Of a DNA stretch of 64,000 nt, positions 10,349 to 17,444 are shown piece by piece (the first letter of the stretch is position 1; each line of letters begins with the position of its first letter). A program made the translations under genes and the position numbers. The stretch covers positions 62,001-126,000 of the forward strand of contig JAFGAS010000024.1 in the NCBI GenBank assembly GCA_016933535.1, written 5' to 3'. The stretch is from Candidatus Zymogenaceae bacterium (GTDB taxonomy: Bacteria; Desulfobacterota; Zymogenia; Zymogenales; Zymogenaceae). The notes under the pieces are model-generated. The model was not told the DNA's origin and made no database searches. It saw nothing but the letters and a program-made list of their open reading frames with translations.

Positions 10349-10882
10349 ATGCATACCTTATTAAAGAACCTCGATTTTCATTTAATGGCCGCCATGCTGT
10401 GGTTCCGATATCGGTCAAGCCTGCCGGCGGAGGCGATTGCCGAGGCGGGCGTGAAGCCGGGCAATACCGTCCTCGATTTTGGCTGCGGATCGGGAGGCTT
10501 TTCAACCCGGGCGTCTCATGTTGCCGGGAAGAACGGAAGAGTCTATGCCCTCGACATTAATCCCCTGGCCGCCACCTATGTAGCCCGGCGGGCAAAAAAG
10601 AAAGGCCTCAATAATATCCAGACCATTACGTCAGGACTCAAGACGGGCCTTGCAGATAAAAGCGTCAACGTGGTCCTTCTCTATGACATCCTCCACCACC
10701 TGACCGAGCCCGGGCCGATCCTGGCCGAGCTTTCCCGCGTCCTGAAGGATTCCGGGCGGCTCTCGGCCTCCGACCACCACCTGACCGATGATCAGATTAT
10801 CGCGGGCATCACCACTTCCGGGTATTTTCGGTTCGAGGAGAAGGGGAAGAGGACCTATAGCTTCTCGAAGGCGGGAAGATAG
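10349..10882 (+). CDS. class I SAM-dependent methyltransferase
   Basis: A 177-aa protein with the SAM-binding motif I VLDFGCGSGGF at about residues 44-54, an acidic residue ending beta-2 (YALDINPLA) and a motif around VVLLYDILHHL, as in the Methyltransf_11/25 group (UbiE-like fold). It probably transfers a methyl group from S-adenosylmethionine to a small molecule; the acceptor is unknown. GGAG lies 7 nt before the ATG. It follows uvrA after 216 nt without obvious coupling. Confidence 0.8.
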   Translation: MHTLLKNLDFHLMAAMLWFRYRSSLPAEAIAEAGVKPGNTVLDFGCGSGGFSTRASHVAGKNGRVYALDINPLAATYVARRAKKKGLNNIQTITSGLKTGLADKSVNVVLLYDILHHLTEPGPILAELSRVLKDSGRLSASDHHLTDDQIIAGITTSGYFRFEEKGKRTYSFSKAGR

Positions 10883-10937
10883 GGGGGTTGACCACCCGCG
10901 TCGCCTGCGAGGCCGAAGAACAACGTAGTATAACAAA

Positions 10938-10969
10938 GGCGGGGCTATGGCTTATTGCCTTGCCCCGCC
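10938..10969. terminator. GC-rich hairpin between convergent genes
   Basis: GGCGGGGC (10938-10945) pairs with GCCCCGCC (10962-10969). It sits between the methyltransferase end and the PLP-enzyme end and could terminate from either side. The T-runs are weak, so this is tentative. Confidence 0.45.
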
Positions 10970-11014
10970 CACATTGACGAATAAACACCGCGGTAAGCCG
11001 GCTGTCTCCCCGTG

Positions 11015-12253
11015 TCATACCCCTGCCAGCGCCTGGTCCAAATCCTCGATGATGTCGTCCGCGTCCTCGATACCCACGGAAAAGCGGAAGATGCCGTCGC
11101 CCATCAGTCTCGTATATTTTTCCTTCTGGGCGTCGTTCATCACCACCATGTCCGAAAAGAAAAAGACAGTCGGCAGGTAGAAGATCAGGCTCTGGTCGTG
11201 GCCCAGTGAGACCGCGTGGGTGACGAGCTTGAGCTGCTCGATAAAGGCGAAATGCTCCATCAGCTCCGCCTTGAGGTTAAACGTCATCATCCCCGACGGG
11301 GCGCTCATCTGGCGGGCCGAAAGATCGTGCTCGGGAAACGATTTTAACCCGGGGTAGCGCACCGACCGTACCTTGGGGTGTGCTTGGAGGAACTCGGCAA
11401 CCTTCTGTGCGTTCTCCGAGTGCCGGGCCATCCTGATCGGCAGCGTCGCCGAGCCGCGCAAGATCAGCCACGCGTTAAACGGGGATATGCATGCCCCCAG
11501 GTGGACGATCCCCCGCTCCCGGATCTCCGCGAGGACGGCCTTGGGACCGATCACCGCGCCCCCCAGTGCGTCGCCGTGGCCGTTGATATACTTTGTGGTG
11601 CTATGGATCACGAGGTCTGCCCCCAGGCTAAACGGGTGCTGGGTGACCAGACCCGACCAGGTGGAGTCCACCACGAGCAGTGCGCCGACCGAATGGGCAA
11701 TCTTGGCGATGGCCGCGATGTCGGAGATGACCACGATCGGGTTTCCCGGTGTCTCCACGAAGACGACCTTGGTGTTTGGCCTGATCGCGGCCTTGACGTC
11801 GTTGAGATCGGACGTATCGACCATCGTGGCGTCGACCCCGAAGCGCGTAAGGTGCGCCGAGACCAGCTTTTGGGTGCCGGTGTAGCAGATCTCCGAGCAG
11901 ACGATATGATCCCCGGCGTTCAAGAGGGCAAAGAGGGTCGCGGCGATGGCCCCCATCCCGCTGGCGGCCACGACGCAGTCTTCGCCCCCCTCGAGCTCGG
12001 CCAGTCGTTCTTCGAGATGGCGCGCCGTGGGGTTGTGCTCACGGGTGTAATTGAATTTATCCAGGTGCTCCCACGAAAGGGTCTTGACCAGCTCCTCCAC
12101 GTCCGTGGGCAGCTCGTAGGAGTTTGCCATGTGGATGGGCCGGCGGACCGCCTTGGTTTGGGGGTCCGTTCCTTCCCCCGCGTGGACGCACCGGGTGTCT
12201 ATCTTCCAGCTCGGGTTGTCTTTTTCTTTCACCGTATCCTCCGTGTATGACAC
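11015..12253 (-). CDS. trans-sulfuration family PLP enzyme (cystathionine gamma-synthase / methionine gamma-lyase type)
   Basis: A 412-aa Cys/Met-metabolism PLP enzyme. The internal aldimine lysine is K221 in HSTTKYINGHGD. The substrate-binding N-terminal part (YTREHNPT), the PLP phosphate loop (ASGMGAIAA) and VETPGNP are all conserved. The family covers cystathionine gamma-synthase, gamma-lyases, methionine gamma-lyase and O-acetylhomoserine sulfhydrylase, and the sequence alone does not separate these. It acts in the cytosol on sulfur amino acids. No sulfur-metabolism neighbour helps decide, and it appears monocistronic. Confidence 0.88.
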   Translation of the reverse strand: MSYTEDTVKEKDNPSWKIDTRCVHAGEGTDPQTKAVRRPIHMANSYELPTDVEELVKTLSWEHLDKFNYTREHNPTARHLEERLAELEGGEDCVVAASGMGAIAATLFALLNAGDHIVCSEICYTGTQKLVSAHLTRFGVDATMVDTSDLNDVKAAIRPNTKVVFVETPGNPIVVISDIAAIAKIAHSVGALLVVDSTWSGLVTQHPFSLGADLVIHSTTKYINGHGDALGGAVIGPKAVLAEIRERGIVHLGACISPFNAWLILRGSATLPIRMARHSENAQKVAEFLQAHPKVRSVRYPGLKSFPEHDLSARQMSAPSGMMTFNLKAELMEHFAFIEQLKLVTHAVSLGHDQSLIFYLPTVFFFSDMVVMNDAQKEKYTRLMGDGIFRFSVGIEDADDIIEDLDQALAGV

Positions 12254-12315
12254 CTACGGTTATAACAAAAAATGGCTCTTACGACAATTTTTTTATAAAA
12301 GGGGCCGCTGGGCTG

Positions 12316-12324
12316 TGATATAAT
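12316..12324 (+). promoter_or_regulatory. extended -10 promoter for the small membrane protein
   Basis: TGATATAAT (12316-12324) is an extended -10 element about 42 nt before the ATG at 12366. No good -35 is visible, as expected for extended -10 promoters. Confidence 0.5.
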
Positions 12325-12365
12325 TCCCACAATACATCGTTTCACACCTATATACGGGGGCGGGT

Positions 12366-12641
12366 ATGGGGATTATTGAATTTATCATACTTCTGATTAT
12401 CGCCGCGATCTGCGGCTCGGTGGGCATGGCGCTGACCGGCTTCAACAACAAGGGGTGCCTCGTCTCGACGGCGGTGGGCTTCATCGGCGCCATTATCGGC
12501 ACCTGGATAGCCCGCAGGCTCGGCCTTCCGGAGCTCTTCAACATACACCTGGGCGGGGCGCAGTTTCCGATCATCTGGTCGATCATCGGGGCGGTGGTTT
12601 TTTCGCTGCCGCTCTCGTTGTTGTTCGGGAGGAGGAAGTAG
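12366..12641 (+). CDS. GlsB/YeaQ/YmgE family small membrane protein
   Basis: A 91-aa hydrophobic protein with three transmembrane segments (about residues 3-22, 31-49 and 66-86) and the family pattern G-x2-G-x3-TG followed by GFIGAIIGTWIAR. Members were once called transglycosylase-associated proteins and are often stress-induced. Molecular function is unknown. It has its own promoter and a purine-rich stretch (GGGGGCGGG) before the ATG, and lies just upstream of the RAYT/REP locus. Confidence 0.8.
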   Translation: MGIIEFIILLIIAAICGSVGMALTGFNNKGCLVSTAVGFIGAIIGTWIARRLGLPELFNIHLGGAQFPIIWSIIGAVVFSLPLSLLFGRRK

Positions 12642-12682
12642 AGGAGGGGCTTTCCCGTTTCATTCGATACAGGATAGGTAAC

Positions 12683-12702
12683 GGGCACGACATGTCGTGC
12701 CC
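12683..12702 (+). repeat. REP palindrome, copy 1 (upstream of RAYT)
   Basis: A perfect 20-bp palindrome, GGGCACGACATGTCGTGCCC, preceded by TAAC and followed by CTAC. The asymmetric CTAC tail gives it an orientation. It lies 18 nt before the RAYT start and is identical to the copy inside the RAYT gene (13004-13023). Confidence 0.85.
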
Positions 12703-12720
12703 CTACGACTTAAAAAGCGT

Positions 12721-13278
12721 ATGTCCAAGCCATATGATCCCGCCAAAGTTGTATCTCGCCGACCCATTCGTTTAAGACACTACGGTTATTCCCAAACCGG
12801 ATGCTATTTCGTAACTATTTGTACGAAAGGAAAGGTATGGTCATTTGGCCGGTGTTCGGCCAATGGTGTGGTCCTTTCCGAAATCGGTCGGATTGCAGGG
12901 CAATTTTTCCTTGAAATTCCGGATCATTTCGCGTCAGCGATAATCGACCAGTACGTGATCATGCCGAACCACGTTCACGGGATTATCGCCATCCAACCCG
13001 TAGGGGCACGACATGTCGTGCCCGCCGCAGCTAACCTCAACGCTTTTTCGAAACCTATACCTAATTCCCTATCCGTAATTATCCAACAATACAAATCGAC
13101 GGTCAAACGGTGGTGTAATAGGCATGACTTCCCTGAATTTCGATGGCAAACACGATTCTACGAACACGTGATTCGCAACGAAGACGATTTGAATGAAATC
13201 AGGAATTACCTGGAGAATAATCCCTTACGATGGATCGAGGGGAAAACCGACATTCCATTTGACACCTACGTACCGTAA
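12721..13278 (+). CDS. REP-associated tyrosine transposase (RAYT, Y1/IS200-like)
   Basis: A 185-aa Y1 transposase-family protein. The HUH metal-binding motif is at H84-V-H86 (MPNHVHGII), and the candidate catalytic Tyr is Y147 in FYEHVIRNEDD. RAYTs are single-copy, domesticated relatives of IS200 transposases that cleave single-stranded REP hairpins. Here REP palindromes lie 18 nt before the start, inside the gene (13004-13023, coding residues 95-101) and directly after the stop. I prefer ATG 12721; an in-frame GTG at 12697 would fall inside the first palindrome. The internal palindrome sits between the HUH core and the C-terminal helices, where the family is variable, so the protein is probably intact. 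Confidence 0.88.
   Translation: MSKPYDPAKVVSRRPIRLRHYGYSQTGCYFVTICTKGKVWSFGRCSANGVVLSEIGRIAGQFFLEIPDHFASAIIDQYVIMPNHVHGIIAIQPVGARHVVPAAANLNAFSKPIPNSLSVIIQQYKSTVKRWCNRHDFPEFRWQTRFYEHVIRNEDDLNEIRNYLENNPLRWIEGKTDIPFDTYVP
13004..13023 (-). repeat. REP palindrome, copy 2 (inside the RAYT reading frame)
   Basis: Identical 20-bp palindrome to copy 1, but the flanking tail is reversed (GTAG before it), so its orientation is opposite. It is in frame with the transposase and encodes part of GARHVVPA. Confidence 0.85.
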
Positions 13279-13279
13279 C

Positions 13280-13299
13280 GGGCACCACATGTGGTGCCC
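13280..13299 (+). repeat. REP palindrome, copy 3 (directly after RAYT stop)
   Basis: GGGCACCACATGTGGTGCCC, beginning one base after the TAA of the RAYT and followed by CTAC. It differs from copies 1 and 2 at two symmetric positions that keep the pairing (G-C changed to C-G). The hairpin rather than the primary sequence therefore appears to be conserved. Confidence 0.85.
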
Positions 13300-13328
13300 C
13301 TACACTCTAATTGCGATAACAAAGTTAA

Positions 13329-13358
13329 TTGACATTATGTATTTAAACATGATATTTA
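13329..13358 (+). promoter_or_regulatory. promoter of the low-GC two-gene cassette
   Basis: TTGACA (13329-13334) and TATTTA (13353-13358) with an 18-nt spacer, in AT-rich DNA, 35 nt before the GTG start at 13393. Confidence 0.5.
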
Positions 13359-13392
13359 CATATACAGACTTTTAACAATTCTAATTGAAAAC

Positions 13393-13887
13393 GTGGATAA
13401 AATCACCCAATACATACTTACATCTGGTCTAGGCGATTGGGCAAGCATTTTGGGAGTAGCTATTGCTGTAATCGGCTTCGCCGTTACTATTTACAATATC
13501 TTAAAATCAAAAAAGGAACTTAGAAGGGTAAAATCAAGTTTTCTCATTGCGAAAAGTATGGTTGACTTCTCGGCAACTATGGTGCTAATGGAAGAAATAA
13601 AAAGATTGCAACGAGAAGGCGAATGGAAGATAGTACTGGATAGATACTCAATACTAAAGAAAAGTCTCATATTCATCAGAGAGGCAAATCCGGATTTGTC
13701 GAATGAACAGTATGCAGGTATCCAGGACGCAATAACAAGTTTTAGTAAAGTAGAAGAAAAAGTGGAAAAGGTACTGGAACGACAGTTAACGATAGATAAT
13801 GTGTCAAATCTAAATAGGATTGTGTCGAGGCAGGTAGAGGCATTACAGAGAATTTTTGTTCAGCTACAAAACAGAATCGATAGGTGA
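13393..13887 (+). CDS. hypothetical membrane-anchored coiled-coil protein (low GC)
   Basis: A 164-aa protein not assigned to any family. Near the N-terminus, after GDWASI, is one transmembrane segment (about residues 16-36, LGVAIAVIGFAVTIYNIL). The rest is helical and charged, with repeated Glu/Lys/Leu patterns (VEEKVEKVLERQ) suggesting a cytosolic coiled coil. The start is GTG without a clear Shine-Dalgarno. The gene is much richer in A and T than its neighbours, which suggests horizontal acquisition. It lies 4 nt upstream of a second unknown gene, so the two are probably co-transcribed. Confidence 0.7.
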   Translation: MDKITQYILTSGLGDWASILGVAIAVIGFAVTIYNILKSKKELRRVKSSFLIAKSMVDFSATMVLMEEIKRLQREGEWKIVLDRYSILKKSLIFIREANPDLSNEQYAGIQDAITSFSKVEEKVEKVLERQLTIDNVSNLNRIVSRQVEALQRIFVQLQNRIDR

Positions 13888-13891
13888 GCAT

Positions 13892-14257
13892 ATGGCCGAT
13901 GTAAAACTCGTAAAATTGATAAAACTCCTTGCAGATAGAACAAACCAAGGATCGCTGCAATGGGGCCAAACCGAAGAGAAGGGAGTCTTCCAGACTTCAT
14001 TTCCTAATTCCTCTGTCCGGATCGAATCAATTACCGATAAAATACCGGACGGTGGCGACGTGACATATATTGGGCTTTCCGTTTATAATTCGGAGGGTGA
14101 TCTGGTGGAATCGATAAACAGTTTTGATACGTCAAACCTTGGGGGGCGTACGGGCATGGATTTAATGGATAAATTATACGAAGCTGCGCGAAGGAAAGCA
14201 ATGGGTGTTGATAAAGTCTTGGATCAGACTATTTCCTATTTAGAAAAAAAGAATTAA
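13892..14257 (+). CDS. conserved hypothetical protein (second gene of low-GC cassette)
   Basis: A 121-aa soluble protein. ATG 13892 is chosen because AGGTGAG precedes it. The fold appears mixed: an N-terminal helix (VKLIKLLADRT), W-containing beta strands (LQWGQTEEKGVFQTSFPNSSV) and a C-terminal helix pair (KLYEAARRKAMGVDKVLDQ). From memory, proteins of this shape recur as stand-alone accessory genes in many bacteria, but I know of no function. No catalytic motif is visible. Low GC like its partner. Immunity, toxin-antitoxin or signalling roles are possible but unsupported. Confidence 0.7.
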   Translation: MADVKLVKLIKLLADRTNQGSLQWGQTEEKGVFQTSFPNSSVRIESITDKIPDGGDVTYIGLSVYNSEGDLVESINSFDTSNLGGRTGMDLMDKLYEAARRKAMGVDKVLDQTISYLEKKN

Positions 14258-14265
14258 TCATACCA

Positions 14266-15867
14266 TTAGTTTCCTATTTCCCGTTCCCTGAAGATCCTAT
14301 ACTCTATCTCCCCCCACACCCCGTCGATATCCTCCATCTCGGAAAGGTCATGGTCCGAGGCCCGGTTTCTATCCTCCAAATCCCGGGCGGCCCACAGCAG
14401 CTTCAGGAACCGCTGGTGGTGGTGATGGAAACGCTGGTTGGCGTATTCCCGGGCCTGTTCGGTGTAGAGCAAAAAGGGCCAGTCGCTGCCCTGCATCAAG
14501 AGCAGCTCGCGCCCCATCTGCTTGAGGACGCGCACGCCGTGCACGTCCGGCACGTATCCCGCGGCCTCGATTCCCGAAAGCACATCCTCCATCTGGCGGC
14601 AGCAGTCGTTTATGAGCGGCCAGATCCACCCGTGTTCCGGGTTTTGCCAAACGGTAAAGTCGCCGTTTTCCCCCCAGGTCGAGGGGCCCATTTCGATCGT
14701 CTGGAAATCCTCACGGTTCTTATCGGCAAAATCCCCGATCCCCGCGGCGGCAATACCGGTCTTTTTGGCCAGGGCGCGGCAGACCTGTTCGATAAACGCC
14801 GGGCCCTCGTGCCACCAGTGGCCGAAGAGCTCCGTGTCATAGGGCGAGACGATGACCGGCGACCCGACACCTGCCGCCTTCGCCCGCTTGACCTCGGCCG
14901 AGAGCAGCCTCACGAAGTGGGCCGCGTCCCGCGCCACCCGCAACCGCGCCTTATCGGGGTCGTAGATATCTTTTTTATCTTTTCCCGTCACCCGGTGGTA
15001 GCGCAGGCCCGTCTCGGGATCCTGCCAGTGAAATTCGAGATACTCGGGGTGCGACGGATAGCCCACCTCGGCCGACCATACCTGCCGTCCGGTGGCGGCG
15101 TTCCTCCCGAAGACGTCCACCCCCGATGGGAGGCGGTAGCCCCGGTCGGTGGTCGGCGCTCCGCAGCCTTTCGCGTCCTCTATAACGGCCGCGCTCCCGA
15201 TTCCCACGTCTTCGACGATGAACCACTCGACCCCGAAATCCGAGAGCCATTCGTCGATTGCCCGCCGCCGTCTGCCGTCCCTGTCCTCGGCGGGCCGGTA
15301 GGCGCATTCCGGCAGCCAGAAGCCCCGGGGGGGTGCACCGAAGTGTTTTTCATAGGTCTCGACGCCGATCTTTACCTGGGCATAGACGGCGCTGTCTCGC
15401 GAAAGTAGTGGCAGAAACCCGTGCGTGGCCGCCGACGTGACCACCTCCACGGCCCCCTCGTCCTGAAGCCACCGGAGTGTCCCCGGTATATCCTGATGAA
15501 ACTCCTTGACGTAAGCGCGTACGTTGTCCTCAAAGACCGCTATCCAGTATTCGGCGACGCGCCGTCGGGCCGGCTCGTCTTCGAAGCGCTCCAGGTCGTA
15601 GCGCGCCCGCAGGATTTTGTCGCCCATGTACTCGAGGAAGCGGGCCTTCATGTAGCCGTCGGAAAGCTGGAGGGCAAGGATCGGCACGACCCCGATGGTT
15701 ATCCCGGGCCGGATGCCGGAAAGATGGAGCCTTCTGAGCACCGTAAGCAGCGGGATGTAGCACTCGTTCATGGCCTCAAAGAGCCACTCTTCTCCCGCCG
15801 GCCATACGCCGGATTTCCTGCAGTAGGGGATATGGGAATGGAGCATCAGGCAGAATGTGCCGGACAT
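14266..15867 (-). CDS. GH57-family 1,4-alpha-glucan branching enzyme (DUF1957)
   Basis: A 533-aa glycoside hydrolase family 57 protein of the length typical for GH57 branching enzymes. The N-terminal HSHIPY motif, the nucleophile Glu in GFWLPECAYRP and the acid Asp in SPYDTELFGHWWHEGP are all present, followed by the helical C-terminal DUF1957-type domain. It would form alpha-1,6 branches in glycogen in the cytosol. GGGAGG precedes the ATG. No glycogen synthase or phosphorylase lies nearby, so it stands apart from any glycogen operon within this window. Confidence 0.9.
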   Translation of the reverse strand: MSGTFCLMLHSHIPYCRKSGVWPAGEEWLFEAMNECYIPLLTVLRRLHLSGIRPGITIGVVPILALQLSDGYMKARFLEYMGDKILRARYDLERFEDEPARRRVAEYWIAVFEDNVRAYVKEFHQDIPGTLRWLQDEGAVEVVTSAATHGFLPLLSRDSAVYAQVKIGVETYEKHFGAPPRGFWLPECAYRPAEDRDGRRRRAIDEWLSDFGVEWFIVEDVGIGSAAVIEDAKGCGAPTTDRGYRLPSGVDVFGRNAATGRQVWSAEVGYPSHPEYLEFHWQDPETGLRYHRVTGKDKKDIYDPDKARLRVARDAAHFVRLLSAEVKRAKAAGVGSPVIVSPYDTELFGHWWHEGPAFIEQVCRALAKKTGIAAAGIGDFADKNREDFQTIEMGPSTWGENGDFTVWQNPEHGWIWPLINDCCRQMEDVLSGIEAAGYVPDVHGVRVLKQMGRELLLMQGSDWPFLLYTEQAREYANQRFHHHHQRFLKLLWAARDLEDRNRASDHDLSEMEDIDGVWGEIEYRIFREREIGN

Positions 15868-15937
15868 GTCGATTTCCTCCCGGTCGTGGTTCGGCCCTCA
15901 CTATATCAGAAAATACCGCCCCGACGCAAACAAAACA

Positions 15938-16129
15938 ATGGCCGGACGGCTCAGCCGCTTATTTGGCCCGAATCAACCGGAGGACTCGCTGGGTGCGGCT
16001 ATTAGTTCGTTAGTGCGGGTCGTCCCGATCGTGATAGTGTATGCCGCCGTCCGGTTCATGACGACCAGAGCGATCACCAAAGAGATGCACGAACAGATAA
16101 AGCGTGACTTGGGCAAAAGGAGGGGGTGA
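15938..16129 (+). CDS. possible small membrane protein
   Basis: A 63-aa frame with one hydrophobic segment (about residues 24-44, SSLVRVVPIVIVYAAVRFM) and a basic C-terminal helix. It lies between divergent genes and has no visible Shine-Dalgarno. No family is recognised; it may be spurious. Confidence 0.35.
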   Translation: MAGRLSRLFGPNQPEDSLGAAISSLVRVVPIVIVYAAVRFMTTRAITKEMHEQIKRDLGKRRG

Positions 16130-16286
16130 GCGGCCGGTTTCCCACAAGACACGCCGTTGCGGGATCAATCAGGTGAAACTACCGTAACGCCGTTTACGGC
16201 GGGTAAGACTTCCCCGTAAACGAGCCGCGAGTAATAAGGCGCGTTGTCCCTTAAATCGATCACGATAGGTGCCTTGACCGAAGTCC

Positions 16287-17279
16287 TTATGCCGGTATCG
16301 TCTCTTTTGCCCGCACCTCGAAAAGCGTAATCGCCTCGGCCGGGCAGGCCGGCACGCAGACGCCGCACCCCATGCACTTCTCGGCGGAAACGACGGCCGT
16401 CCCGTCCTCCATTAAGAGCGCCCCGAAGAAGCAGCGATCGACGCACGCCTCGCAGCCGGTGCAGGTATCCACATCGACCTCGGCCGAAAAGCGGCTGGGC
16501 GCCAGGATCTTGACCCCGGCCTTTACGAAGACGGGCATCGTCTGGCAGCAGTCGCTGCAGCAGTTGCAGATGAAGTTCTGGCGCGTGGAGCTATTCATGA
16601 TCACGTGCACCAGACCCGCCTCGTCGCACCGGGAGATGATCTTTTTGGCCTCGTCCTTGGTGAGCTCGGTCCCCGTTCCCCGCTCGATGGCGTATTCGGC
16701 CGATCGGCCCACCTGCACGCAGACCCTCAATTCGTGGCCGCATTTGCCGTCGATCGTCCGGCAGGTGCAGTCCGTGACCGCCACCCGGTTGGTCTGGTCG
16801 ATGATATTCATGACGTCATCGACGGTCTGAATCTGCCCCTCGGCCTTTATGGACTGGCCGATGGGCACAACCCGGGTAAACGGGTCCTTGACGAACTTTT
16901 CTATGACCCGCGCGTAATCGAACCACTCCTCGTCCATGTACTTCTTCCAGAGCTGGTGGTACGATTTGGGCGCCTCCGGCCAGAGGATGGTTCCGTCGTG
17001 AAACTGTACGATATCCTTACACATCTTATAGGTCGTCATGTCACCCTTTCTCGCCTTGAACATGAGCCCCTTGTGGAAGAGATCGCCAAGCTTCTTCTGC
17101 ACATCATCCCTGCTGCCTCCCGTCTTTTCGGCAAGCTCATCGACGGTGCCGGGGGTGGCCAGCATCAGCTTCGCGTCATCCTCGGTCGCGATGAATCGAA
17201 AGAGCTGGGGTATGATTTTGGAGCCGGTGGTCATGATCCTGTCGGATAATTGTTCAAATAGGTCTTTTTCGGGTGTCAT
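16287..17279 (-). CDS. 4Fe-4S ferredoxin-type protein with N-terminal winged-helix-like region
   Basis: A 330-aa cytosolic iron-sulfur protein. The N-terminal third (about residues 10-80, TPGTVDELAEKTGG) looks like a winged helix. A middle Cys-rich region follows (TDCTCRTIDGKCG; CNCCSDCC). The C-terminus carries two 4Fe-4S ferredoxin motifs, CTGCEACVDRC and CMGCGVCVPACP. Related proteins are common in anaerobic deltaproteobacteria and archaea as electron carriers or redox sensors of unknown role. ATG 17279 is chosen for GGAGAA just upstream. A non-coding stretch separates it from hppA, which has its own terminator. Confidence 0.82.
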   Translation of the reverse strand: MTPEKDLFEQLSDRIMTTGSKIIPQLFRFIATEDDAKLMLATPGTVDELAEKTGGSRDDVQKKLGDLFHKGLMFKARKGDMTTYKMCKDIVQFHDGTILWPEAPKSYHQLWKKYMDEEWFDYARVIEKFVKDPFTRVVPIGQSIKAEGQIQTVDDVMNIIDQTNRVAVTDCTCRTIDGKCGHELRVCVQVGRSAEYAIERGTGTELTKDEAKKIISRCDEAGLVHVIMNSSTRQNFICNCCSDCCQTMPVFVKAGVKILAPSRFSAEVDVDTCTGCEACVDRCFFGALLMEDGTAVVSAEKCMGCGVCVPACPAEAITLFEVRAKETIPA

Positions 17280-17392
17280 ATCGGTTCTCCCAGTGGGTAT
17301 GGATGGCAACGTGACGGGCGATATCGGTTGTCTACCACTACTTTTACCGGATGTCGGTCGGGTTGTCAAGAGAGACGATGGGTGTAGGGCTC

Positions 17393-17421
17393 AAAAAAAA
17401 GGGGGGCATCGGATGCCCCCC
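17393..17421 (-). terminator. intrinsic terminator of hppA
   Basis: On the minus strand, a GGGGGGCAT / ATGCCCCCC stem (arms 17413-17421 and 17401-17409) is followed by eight T residues. It begins about 24 nt after the hppA stop: a textbook rho-independent terminator. Confidence 0.92.
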
Positions 17422-17444
17422 TGAAAGACCGTTGTTTGGTCGTC

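Noticed and set aside
14350-15408. A 352-aa open frame on the plus strand inside the GH57 gene
   Set aside because: Antisense to a gene with all GH57 catalytic motifs; no ribosome site and no family resemblance.
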